Shown piece after piece: positions 49,021 to 57,194 of a stretch of 64,000 nt of DNA; position 1 is the stretch's first letter; each line of letters starts with the position of its first letter. The notes under the pieces were generated by a model. The model was not told the DNA's origin and ran no database searches. It saw only the letters and a program-made list of their open reading frames with translations. The position numbers and the translations under genes were made by a program. Origin of the DNA: Yamadazyma tenuis (lineage: Eukaryota; Ascomycota; Pichiomycetes; Serinales; Debaryomycetaceae); the NCBI RefSeq assembly GCF_029203305.1, contig NC_089464.1, positions 62,001-126,000 on the forward strand, read 5' to 3'.

Positions 49021-50157
49021 ATGTCGCTTCTGCTTTCATCGTCCCCCATCCACACAACACGGCATCCGCCCGACCCCGAGCCGCCTATGCCCTTCACCAG
49101 GCCCCCCGACACCTCCGATCTCACCCTCCCCCAAAGAATGTTGAGTGCCAGTTCAGGCTCCATTTTGACAGCTTTTGTGCTAACCCCATTCGACGTGATT
49201 CGTATCAGAATGCAGCAGCAGGAGATCATGCCCGAGTCCAAGCCATGCTGCTCATCGCACTACCAGGCGGCTCCGGCCGCCACGGCCACCAGAAACACAT
49301 TGGTGGCCAATACTTCGGTACTCGCCCCAACTGAGTCGCATCTCTTCTGGCTAGACAAGGACTACTGCAAAAACGTCAAAAATTGTACGAGAATCGACTC
49401 GACGTACCAGGGGTTTGTCACCATTAGCAGAAATGAGGGGCTTCCAACCCTCTGGCGTGGGATCTCGTTGACGTTGCTTATGGCCATTCCTGCCAACGTA
49501 ATTTATTTCACCGGATACGAGTATATTCGAGATAACTCACCCATCAGTGGGCTGATAAACTCGTTGTTGTGTGGGGCATCTGCACGGCTCATGGCCGCCA
49601 CCGCGGTGGCGCCGTTGGAGTTGGTGAAGACCAGATTGCAGTCGATTCCGTCGTCTCGAGCCAATCCCCGGATGCTTCTGAACGTGCTTGCGGGAGCCTT
49701 GGCCGACGTGCGCACCTATGGCGTACGCTCCTTGTTCAAGGGCCTCCAGATCACCTTATGGCGCGATGTACCATTCTCGGGAATCTACTGGTCGTTGTAC
49801 GAGATGTGCAAAAAGGAGTTTGGCCTGATGTTTGACGCCAACTTCGACATGGGCACCCACGCCGAGAACGACTCGCGCGTGTTTGCTACCAGCTTCTTAT
49901 CCGGGTCGGTGGCTGGGTCGGTGGCAGCGGTGTGTACTCATCCATTCGACGTGGGCAAAACCCGGTTGCAAATCAGTCAGGATAACTCCAAAGACACCAA
50001 GCGCTCGACGATGTTCAAGTATTTGTTTAACATATACAAGAACGAAGGCCCACGCGCGTTGTTTGGAGGACTAGGGCCACGGGTGATCAAAGTGGCTCCG
50101 GCTTGTGCCATAATGATCTCGTCCTACGAAATCACCAAGATCTTTTTTAAGAACTGA
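49021..50157 (+). CDS. MTM1: Mitochondrial carrier Mtm1-like (SLC25A39/40)
   Basis: A 378-residue mitochondrial carrier with three repeats, each with a PX[DE]XX[KR]-type motif: PFDVIRIRMQ, PLELVKTRLQ and PFDVGKTRLQ. The long insert after the first motif, with several cysteines (KPCCSSHYQ, YCKNVKNC), and the segment TLWRGISLTLLMAIPANVIYFTGYEY are hallmarks of Mtm1/SLC25A39. This group supports mitochondrial glutathione import, iron-sulfur metabolism and manganese loading of Sod2. The start at 49021 has A at -3 and gives the family length (366 in S. cerevisiae). The frame is open with ATGs from 48763; the extra 86 residues are Pro/Ser/His-rich and probably untranslated. A UGUAUAUA motif follows the stop. 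Confidence 0.92.
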   Translation: MSLLLSSSPIHTTRHPPDPEPPMPFTRPPDTSDLTLPQRMLSASSGSILTAFVLTPFDVIRIRMQQQEIMPESKPCCSSHYQAAPAATATRNTLVANTSVLAPTESHLFWLDKDYCKNVKNCTRIDSTYQGFVTISRNEGLPTLWRGISLTLLMAIPANVIYFTGYEYIRDNSPISGLINSLLCGASARLMAATAVAPLELVKTRLQSIPSSRANPRMLLNVLAGALADVRTYGVRSLFKGLQITLWRDVPFSGIYWSLYEMCKKEFGLMFDANFDMGTHAENDSRVFATSFLSGSVAGSVAAVCTHPFDVGKTRLQISQDNSKDTKRSTMFKYLFNIYKNEGPRALFGGLGPRVIKVAPACAIMISSYEITKIFFKN

Positions 50158-50224
50158 GTTGGTAATGTTGCCAAACTCAAACCTCACAGCATGTATATAC
50201 TAGGCAAAACTTACATATAGATAT

Positions 50225-51259
50225 TTAATTCCAGCTCTCGTTACCGTGGAAGTGGTCATAGATGGGCCTGTCAAATTCGTCGTCGGGCACAATCCGAGTA
50301 GCAGATACCACTTTTTTGCCCAGACTATATTTGCAGGAACTGGCTCGGCCAGCCTCAATGGAGCACTTGGCACAGTGGGAAGCCATTGAGGTGTGGCCAT
50401 CCAGCTTCTTATTTTCTGGTAAATTGGTAACTTCTTTCGTGGCATTCAACCCAGGAAACCTGTTTTTACCCTTGAGACGTTCCTCACATCTGACGGCATC
50501 TGCCTCTAAGTTGACGGCCATGGCCCGGACCTCCATGGCGTAGTTTTGAACTGCGTCCATGAAATTCTCATTGATGGCTCGGGCATAGTGGGTTTCCGAA
50601 ATCCTAATATTGGCTGCGTTCGTCTCCAAAGTCTCCAGAGCTTTTTGGGCATTGAACAGTTTGTCGCCATATTTGCCAGACTCAACCTTCCACTTCTTCT
50701 TGAGGTCCACACGGCAGTCTCGAAGCTTTTTGACGGCAGTTTCCTTGTCAGCCACCACCGTTAGGGCCTGGCGAATTTCTTCGCAGCCAGTCAGCAATGG
50801 CAGATACCAATTTACCTGGGCCCTGAAAATCCCGGCCGCCTCCTTCAAGATCAAGTTGCACTTGGGATCAACCATATTATCGCCCCAGAAGTCCAATTCC
50901 TTCTGGAGCTCACTGCTGTGCTTGAGTAAGTTTTGGTACTCTTTTTGTACCAGTTTCAATTTGTGTTCAAGCTGCTTGGCAATGACAATACTGGGGCCGA
51001 ATTCCTCGTCAAAGTCGGATTTGGAACTGGTGGAGATCGACGCCGATGCTATGGTATTTCTCACGCCCGTGAGAGTGGAGATTTTGTCTAAAACTCGGTG
51101 GAGGGCCAGGGCAGGACCTTCCACTAAGGACTGTTTGAAAATGCTCTGGTTCTCCTGTTGAGTGTTGATGGTCCTAGCAGTCAAGTATTGGGACCGCGGA
51201 GGTGTGTCGCTGCCACCGAAGTGGCGGTACTGGTCTACACCTGAGATGTGGGCACACAT
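50225..51259 (-). CDS. Unrecognised coiled-coil (possibly BAR-like) protein
   Basis: A 344-residue soluble protein. Residues about 90-265 are almost wholly helical with heptad character (IAKQLEHKLKLVQKEYQNLLKHSSELQKE onwards), resembling the length and composition of a BAR-type dimer. The tail carries a Cys/His cluster (MASHCAKCSIEAGRASSCKY) that could bind metal. No catalytic motif is visible. I do not recognise the family. The frame begins at a GTG upstream, and the first ATG is at 51257-51259. It is in tandem downstream of the MICOS gene and converges on MTM1. Confidence 0.75.
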   Translation of the reverse strand: MCAHISGVDQYRHFGGSDTPPRSQYLTARTINTQQENQSIFKQSLVEGPALALHRVLDKISTLTGVRNTIASASISTSSKSDFDEEFGPSIVIAKQLEHKLKLVQKEYQNLLKHSSELQKELDFWGDNMVDPKCNLILKEAAGIFRAQVNWYLPLLTGCEEIRQALTVVADKETAVKKLRDCRVDLKKKWKVESGKYGDKLFNAQKALETLETNAANIRISETHYARAINENFMDAVQNYAMEVRAMAVNLEADAVRCEERLKGKNRFPGLNATKEVTNLPENKKLDGHTSMASHCAKCSIEAGRASSCKYSLGKKVVSATRIVPDDEFDRPIYDHFHGNESWN

Positions 51260-51350
51260 GGGGAGAAACAAGTTGTTTGTGGTGAGATCCACAAAATTCG
51301 CAGCCGCTCATTTTTCTACTTGCTTATCTATTCGTTAATATAAAAGTGGC

Positions 51351-52073
51351 CTATTTCTTGGTGGCATCGTCGTCCAAGTTCAACCCCGTGTACTTCTTGA
51401 TGGTTAGTCTCAACGAATCCACCATCGATGTGACCTTGGCCTGACTCGATTCAGTGGTTTTCTCGAGCTGAGTCACAATCTGCTCCGATTTCTTCACCAA
51501 CGACTCCTGCTGCTTCGCAACCTCGGGGAGCTTCTGCTGCTCCCACTGCCACAACAACCCGGTGGTGCTGCCAAACGTTTGAGGCAAAAAGTACCTAAAA
51601 GAGCCCACTCCCAAAATCACCGGGTACACCACCTTTGCAAATACCGATCTTTGGCGAGCAAGAATGGTTCCCAGGAGAAATGCAATCGCTATATATGCAG
51701 AGTTGGGCAACAAATCCTCCGATTTATCGTGCAATTGGCTCACGGTCGACGTGACTTTTTGCTCAGCTTGGTGATACTTGGAATATCCATCATCCACAAG
51801 ACCGGTGGCACCCGCATACACGTTGTACACGCTCTCCCGTACCGTCTTTATGCCTGCCTCGAGAAAGCTGGGCGATTCGACCAACACTCCGTTCACTATT
51901 TTCTGTGAAGGTAATGGAGACGCCGGGTCCGACACTGGAGCAGAGTTGAGGGATGGTTCGTCTTCATAGAAATTCCGCTTGGATTCGTTGAGCACACTAC
52001 TGGAGGATGTCTGGTACACCACCAGGGCCGCCACGATGGCTGCCATCTTCTTGCTGGAAGTTCTGGCAAACAT
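51351..52073 (-). CDS. MIC27: MICOS subunit, apolipoprotein O family (Mic26/Mic27)
   Basis: A 240-residue protein of the ApoO family. A short basic N-terminus (MFARTSSKKMAAIVAALVVYQ) acts as targeting signal and first hydrophobic segment. A central membrane part follows: SAYIAIAFLLGTILARQRSVFAKVVYPVILG, with the typical glycine pattern, then a helical C-terminal tail. These proteins are inner-membrane MICOS components at cristae junctions that bind cardiolipin. Length matches S. cerevisiae Mic27 (234) and Mic26 (233); the choice between them is not certain. It is divergent from RSM22, another mitochondrial gene, with 136 bp between starts. Confidence 0.85.
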   Translation of the reverse strand: MFARTSSKKMAAIVAALVVYQTSSSSVLNESKRNFYEDEPSLNSAPVSDPASPLPSQKIVNGVLVESPSFLEAGIKTVRESVYNVYAGATGLVDDGYSKYHQAEQKVTSTVSQLHDKSEDLLPNSAYIAIAFLLGTILARQRSVFAKVVYPVILGVGSFRYFLPQTFGSTTGLLWQWEQQKLPEVAKQQESLVKKSEQIVTQLEKTTESSQAKVTSMVDSLRLTIKKYTGLNLDDDATKK

Positions 52074-52209
52074 GGCTTATAGATGAAAAGATTCCAGTTG
52101 GTTGGACAAAAAGTGTTTTGTCGCGCACCGCTAGACGCACGACCACTAAGTAAATCACTAATCAGTAGATACTACTTTTTCTAACAAACACATTATCCAC
52201 CCAAAAACC

Positions 52210-54504
52210 ATGTGGTCAAGGCATATGAGGTATGCTGGATTCACATCAAGGTACCAGCGAATACTGTTATCGAGACGTGTAGGAGGTTTCGGTGGCCGCA
52301 GCAACTCCAATACCGCTTATAACCCCAGCTCATCGCAGCCAGATTTTGGTGCCAATATATCTTCATTCCACTCTATAGGAGGAAAGGACAACAACTCAGA
52401 TCAGAAATTTGGATATATTGTCAAAGGAGATGAGAAAGAACAGGCGGTTCTCTCCAGAGATGATTTGGTTAGCTCTCCGTTCAGAAATGATGATGGTTCT
52501 TTCATCAAAGGCGCTAATGCTGAGGAAGCAAGATTACATGACAATACTCTAAAAGGGAGAGCCCACCACACGGCCATAAGGCTCCCTGATGTCATTGCTG
52601 ATACCATCAACAACAACATCTTACGGTTGACTTCTCCTGGCCGGTTGAGAACAAAAGTGGCTGACATATACCAATCGGTACAAAAGGAACAACTACAATC
52701 GGCTCCTACCAACGGAATAGAGGCCAACGCCCACATCGCAGCATTGTTCCTCCAGGACTACGCTCACTGCTACCAGGTTCTTCAGGAGTTGAAGAAGAGA
52801 ATGGGCCCGTCATTCAGTCCTAAGAGAATCTTGACTGTTGGATATGGACCTGCCACGGGGATGGTTGCTTTGAACGAAGTCATGGGTGACACATTCAACC
52901 CCGAGTATAAGGATGCATATGTGATTGGCCGAGAAAATAGAGAAATGAAGAAAAGAGCCAAGATCATCTTGTCAAGGCAGTTAAACGAACAGCCATTTGG
53001 AGAAATTGCCCTTGAAGAGGCAGAAGAAGTTGCTGAAACCGAAACAGAAGATGCGTTGACCGAAGAACAAGCACCAGAGACACCTGAGTATGTGGGACCC
53101 GTCGACACGACGCGGATCGAGATCAGAACCAAGTTGAGAGATTCGTTGCCGACTGCAAAAAAATACGACTTGATCATCGTGAACCACTCATTGTTAACCA
53201 AAGAACACCATTTCCCACGGGACGTCGACGTCAACATGCACATGCTTCTTCGGCTCCTAGAGCCCCAGGGCCATATTGTTCTTGTTGAAAGAGGCAATTC
53301 TGTTGGCTTTGAAACGGTCGCAAGAGCCCGTCAGATCATGATTAGACCCGAATCTTTCGAAAAAGAAAGAGGTAAGGTTCCCCGTCCTTACATCAAGGGT
53401 TCTTCCATCAAGCCCCAGAAGCTTCGACACGTCGATCAGATCATCACCGAAGAGCACATCAAGCACGAAGAGAAATTACTTGAAGAGCTTGACAAAGAAC
53501 TCGGACAATACCACGCCAGCGACTCAGACATCAGTGAACTCGAGCAGACCATCATCGAGAAGTATGGAGACGTCAGCGAGGACGACTTGAAGTTCGAGTT
53601 TGAAGATGATAAGCGTTTTGAAGTCAACGAACTTGGGGATCCCACTCTTGGCCCAGAAAGTGTTGATTACCATTTGGAAATCGTGGCTCCCTGTTCCCAT
53701 CACTCCAAGTGTCCATTACAGCTAGGCGACCCCAAGTACTACAAGATCCCATCCCACAAGCATCGGCTCAAGTTCTGCTCGTTTGACAAGGTTGTTGAAA
53801 GACCCAAGTATACGATGGAGTTGAAGAGAGGAAAGAAATTGGCCACGGCGTGGGACAAGGGTGCCGAAGACGGGTTCGGATTCGACACAATGAAGAAGAG
53901 CCAGGTGAAGAAGCTCAGTGGTTCTGGAAGACCTGGAGGCAATAATACCGAAAGTGGGTCTTTCACCTACTTGATCGCCAGAAGAGCATCAAACGAAATT
54001 AGCGACATCCAGAAGATCGAGTACGAAAGAGTCCACAACGCCTCATCTGAGGTGGACCTCTCCAACCCCACCAACTGGCCCCGGGTTTTGGATGTCCCCG
54101 CTCGGGTGAAGAATAACGTCAAACTCACTACTTGCGCTCCCTCGGGGAATATCGAGATTTGGCAAATTCCCAAGAGTTTGGGTAAACAGGAGTACCACGA
54201 TGCCCGCAAGGTCGACCAAGGCGACTTGTGGGGTCTCGGAAAGAAGAGTGTGTTGGTGAAGAACCAGCTCAGTGAAAAGGTCAGAGATAAGTTGGATATT
54301 TTATCGAAAACCCAGAAAAAGACGTTTAAGAAGGAGCAGAGAAAGAAGGTATGGAAGAAATTGGTGAGCCAGTCGGAGCATGACTTTGAAAATGACATTG
54401 TGAAGTTTTCTGACGTGATGGCCACGAACTTGGAGCAGACGAAGAAGTATAGGAAGCAGGGACAAAAATTTGATGTGGATGTCTCCGAGTATGATGGGAA
54501 ATAG
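52210..54504 (+). CDS. RSM22: Mitochondrial small-ribosome factor Rsm22
   Basis: A 764-residue methyltransferase-like protein. The N-terminus is basic and Ser/Arg-rich, as in a mitochondrial presequence. The SAM-binding loop is GYGPATG (residues 211-217). Cysteines in APCSHHSKCPL and FCSF fit the metal or iron-sulfur site described for the family. A lysine-rich tail (KTQKKTFKKEQRKKVWKK) ends the protein. Rsm22 is needed for mitochondrial small-subunit assembly. S. cerevisiae Rsm22 has 628 residues. Its downstream region carries an array of Puf3-type motifs, as expected for mitochondrial translation mRNAs. Confidence 0.92.
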   Translation: MWSRHMRYAGFTSRYQRILLSRRVGGFGGRSNSNTAYNPSSSQPDFGANISSFHSIGGKDNNSDQKFGYIVKGDEKEQAVLSRDDLVSSPFRNDDGSFIKGANAEEARLHDNTLKGRAHHTAIRLPDVIADTINNNILRLTSPGRLRTKVADIYQSVQKEQLQSAPTNGIEANAHIAALFLQDYAHCYQVLQELKKRMGPSFSPKRILTVGYGPATGMVALNEVMGDTFNPEYKDAYVIGRENREMKKRAKIILSRQLNEQPFGEIALEEAEEVAETETEDALTEEQAPETPEYVGPVDTTRIEIRTKLRDSLPTAKKYDLIIVNHSLLTKEHHFPRDVDVNMHMLLRLLEPQGHIVLVERGNSVGFETVARARQIMIRPESFEKERGKVPRPYIKGSSIKPQKLRHVDQIITEEHIKHEEKLLEELDKELGQYHASDSDISELEQTIIEKYGDVSEDDLKFEFEDDKRFEVNELGDPTLGPESVDYHLEIVAPCSHHSKCPLQLGDPKYYKIPSHKHRLKFCSFDKVVERPKYTMELKRGKKLATAWDKGAEDGFGFDTMKKSQVKKLSGSGRPGGNNTESGSFTYLIARRASNEISDIQKIEYERVHNASSEVDLSNPTNWPRVLDVPARVKNNVKLTTCAPSGNIEIWQIPKSLGKQEYHDARKVDQGDLWGLGKKSVLVKNQLSEKVRDKLDILSKTQKKTFKKEQRKKVWKKLVSQSEHDFENDIVKFSDVMATNLEQTKKYRKQGQKFDVDVSEYDGK

Positions 54505-54844
54505 TCTTTCTATCACATGTATATACTGTAAATAAACCTTTCCATCACATGTGTATACTGTAAATATCTATCTCATACACAAATATACCTGTAAGTATCT
54601 ATCTTGTACACAAAAATATATACCCTGTAAATCTCTACACCTTGTACACAAGTATACTTGTAAATATCACCTCGTGCACAATACACTGTATATCACCTCG
54701 TACATAAATATGTTTATTAACTATAAACGACGTGGTCGTTACTTTTGTATGTCTTGCAACTTATTATCACGAATTTGCATTCGCCATGTCCTATAGTACA
54801 CAAATCAAAGTGGGGGAGCTTCTCCATCGTTTCGTAATTGTCAT
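54505..54844. other. Convergent RSM22/RPS27 intergenic region
   Basis: 340 bp between the stops of RSM22 and RPS27. The first 200 bp are the degenerate tandem repeat listed separately; the rest shows nothing I recognise. The frame at 54551-54796 merely reads through the repeat. Confidence 0.6.
54514..54712 (+). repeat. Degenerate tandem repeat with Puf3-type motifs
   Basis: Units of roughly 30-37 bp carry the pattern TGTACACAA...TATAC..TGTAAATATC. Perfect UGUAAAUA occurs at 54527-54534, 54559-54566 and 54659-54666, with near matches at 54590, 54605, 54626 and 54643. It begins about 10 bp after the RSM22 stop and so lies in its 3' UTR. Confidence 0.75.
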
Positions 54845-55093
54845 TTACTTTCTTCTGAAAGACGAGCCTTCAGTCAACTTGGCCTTACCACCGGTTGGAG
54901 TACACAAAACAGTGGCACATCCGTCACAGGTGACGGCAGTTTGGGCATGAGAGAACACGGTGGTGATGTTCATACATCCGTGACACTTGACATCCATAAA
55001 GTAGGATCTTGGAGCTTGGACCAAGGCCTTCTTCTTGTGTTTCTGAGCTTCGGAGGCTGGAGAAGGGTTTAATAAATCTTGAACTAAAACCAT
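54845..55093 (-). CDS. RPS27: 40S ribosomal protein S27 (eS27)
   Basis: An 82-residue protein of exact family length. Its C4 zinc finger uses Cys37, Cys40, Cys56 and Cys59 (CHGC...CDGC). The N-terminus [20 protein letters not shown] is standard. Unlike the S. cerevisiae RPS27 genes, the reading frame here is not interrupted by an intron. The upstream region contains TGAAAATTTTTT, close to an RRPE. Confidence 0.98.
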   Translation of the reverse strand: MVLVQDLLNPSPASEAQKHKKKALVQAPRSYFMDVKCHGCMNITTVFSHAQTAVTCDGCATVLCTPTGGKAKLTEGSSFRRK

Positions 55094-55324
55094 GATGTAC
55101 TGTGATGTGGAGGAAATTTTTCCAGAGGGAGTGAAAATTTTTTCTATTCACCACTTGGGCGAGCACACGACCGGTTCCCCGATTTTTGGTTGGGACAGGC
55201 GACCTTCGCGACCCTGCTGCAAAATATCTATCACCACAGTTCCCTGATAGGATACTAGGAACAAAATACACCATTTGTATAACTGTACTATTTGACTTCT
55301 TAAACACATCACAGACGCCCACAA

Positions 55325-57130
55325 ATGAAACTGTCTGCTAGCAGAAAGAAGTCCCAGAGGATGTCGCCCTTTGATCCCTCTTCTTCACAGATTAAAAGAG
55401 AAGCGGAATCTACCTTCACAACACTGGAAAACCACCATTACCCAGAATATCGCCCTAGTCGAACCACCGGATACGTAGCGGTGGGAATTGCCATTCTCCC
55501 AACATTTTTGGCGGTGTTGGTGCCTGTATTTCCCAATTCTCCCTCTAGCAACGACATTGCGATACTCATCACAGATACTTTAATAGTTGTTCTAGTGACT
55601 TGGGCTGTCTGGTTTTTGGGTGAATGGCCTTGGAAGTGGCTTGAACAGGTAAAACAAACAAAACAACGACTTTTAAACCGGATTAACTCGCAACTTCTCA
55701 TCCAAAAATCTGCTGATAACCGTAGCAGCAATAGAGAGTTCGAAGAAGGCGTTTATTTCTTAAAAAAGCTCATTGGAACAGAGAAAAAAGTCCTACTGTT
55801 CTGCTTCACTGGGATATTGGCTGGTGGCATTCTTATGGTCTACACCAGGGTGTTTATTATTGTTGAAGATTCCAGGAGAACCATTGTGTTTTCAAACTTG
55901 AATGTGTGTATCTATGTTTCATGGGGTACCTTTAGGTTGGCAGTGTTTCTATTAGAGACCACAAGAAGGAACTCGTTGGAAGCAGCTAAGAAGGATGACT
56001 ACAACTTGATCAATGAGAGTCACCTCCATCTGTATATGAACACCAATAAAGGTGTGTTGGACCGGATGGCTGAAATGTTCATCGACAAAGCTCCAATACC
56101 GGAGCTACACAGACTCCAACAAGAGTTGAAAGAGAACGAGCTCAAGCAAGAACGGGAATGGAGACACCTTAAAAAAGCTGTTTCGAGCTTGAACCAAGAA
56201 ATGTTGAGTATCAGAAAGTCTCCTCAACGTATATCTACTTTCCATCCATTTCCATTGAACTTCCAAAACAGAGATAGGGCTATTGGTCAGAATACGGACC
56301 ACAGCTCAGTTCAGACCAGGTTATCTACGATTTTTGACCGAAATTTTCCCAGTAAAAAGCACAAGCGAGTCGGTGAAAATCTTAGACATTTTTCTGGTAT
56401 CAAGTCCTTGGAAACTAGACTAAAGGAGAGAAACATTTTAAATGACTACAGTTCCGAAGTCAACTCTGGAACAGCTATACCTGAACCTGAACCTGTTAAT
56501 GTTGGTATGCTGCCCGGAATGACCTCCATTAAATCCTTTATTCTGTTAGCGAGTAGAATTAGACACAAGTACAACCTATTCGATGTGTGCAGACATCCAT
56601 ACATGATGAGGCATATTCTCATGGAAGAAATCCCCCCTTTCTTGAAGTCCTTTGAAGTATTTGACAAAATCATGCTTACCAAGCATATTCTACTTGAGCT
56701 AACCATCATTCACATCAAATCAAACATTGAAACTTTTAGACGGTACTTGCAGGCGATTGGAAACAAGTGCAAAATTTCAATGAAGATTGCGTTTATTCAA
56801 ATAATATCTGCTCCGTTCAAAAGCCCATACAAGGTTTTGAGAACTAGCTTAAAGATCGTCTCTTTTGTTCCCAAAAAACTCATAAGAGAGTTGTTTATAC
56901 ATCCTTTTCGAATTATCCGGCCCAAGAAATCCCCTTCCCTAAGCCCAATAGCCATGTCTAATGACCTCCAAGACTTCCTAAAACCCTCAAAACTATCACC
57001 AATGTCAGAAATGGAGGAAAAACTTGAATCACCCATAAAACTTGAAGGATTGAGAGAGTTTACAATCAACCGAAGACATCTCCATCAGCGCAAGCGGAAA
57101 CCCAGGTCCCCAATCCAGCGGTTCCATTAG
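55325..57130 (+). CDS. Unrecognised membrane protein
   Basis: A 601-residue protein with four clear hydrophobic segments in the N-terminal third (about residues 48-68, 78-98, 155-175 and 188-210). They are separated by the basic loop KQTKQRLLNRINSQ and followed by a long charged, mostly helical region and a strongly basic C-terminus (RRHLHQRKRKPRSP). The segment RTTGYVAVGIAILPTFLAVLVP looks well formed. A helical stretch near 255-300 could be coiled-coil. I do not recognise a family; it may be a lineage-specific yeast protein. It is divergent from RPS27. Confidence 0.75.
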   Translation: MKLSASRKKSQRMSPFDPSSSQIKREAESTFTTLENHHYPEYRPSRTTGYVAVGIAILPTFLAVLVPVFPNSPSSNDIAILITDTLIVVLVTWAVWFLGEWPWKWLEQVKQTKQRLLNRINSQLLIQKSADNRSSNREFEEGVYFLKKLIGTEKKVLLFCFTGILAGGILMVYTRVFIIVEDSRRTIVFSNLNVCIYVSWGTFRLAVFLLETTRRNSLEAAKKDDYNLINESHLHLYMNTNKGVLDRMAEMFIDKAPIPELHRLQQELKENELKQEREWRHLKKAVSSLNQEMLSIRKSPQRISTFHPFPLNFQNRDRAIGQNTDHSSVQTRLSTIFDRNFPSKKHKRVGENLRHFSGIKSLETRLKERNILNDYSSEVNSGTAIPEPEPVNVGMLPGMTSIKSFILLASRIRHKYNLFDVCRHPYMMRHILMEEIPPFLKSFEVFDKIMLTKHILLELTIIHIKSNIETFRRYLQAIGNKCKISMKIAFIQIISAPFKSPYKVLRTSLKIVSFVPKKLIRELFIHPFRIIRPKKSPSLSPIAMSNDLQDFLKPSKLSPMSEMEEKLESPIKLEGLREFTINRRHLHQRKRKPRSPIQRFH

Positions 57131-57194
57131 ATTAAAGTTTTATGTTTTTGCAGCCTCATTGTATTTACGCACTGGGTTCGCACCTTGTACTTAA

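Noticed and set aside
49021..49086. Hydrophobic-looking MTM1 leader as a mitochondrial presequence
   Set aside because: It is Ser/Pro/His-rich without an amphipathic basic helix, and mitochondrial carriers normally lack cleavable presequences.
54551..54796. 81-codon frame rich in Tyr, Cys and Lys after RSM22
   Set aside because: It simply translates the tandem repeat array in the RSM22 3' region.
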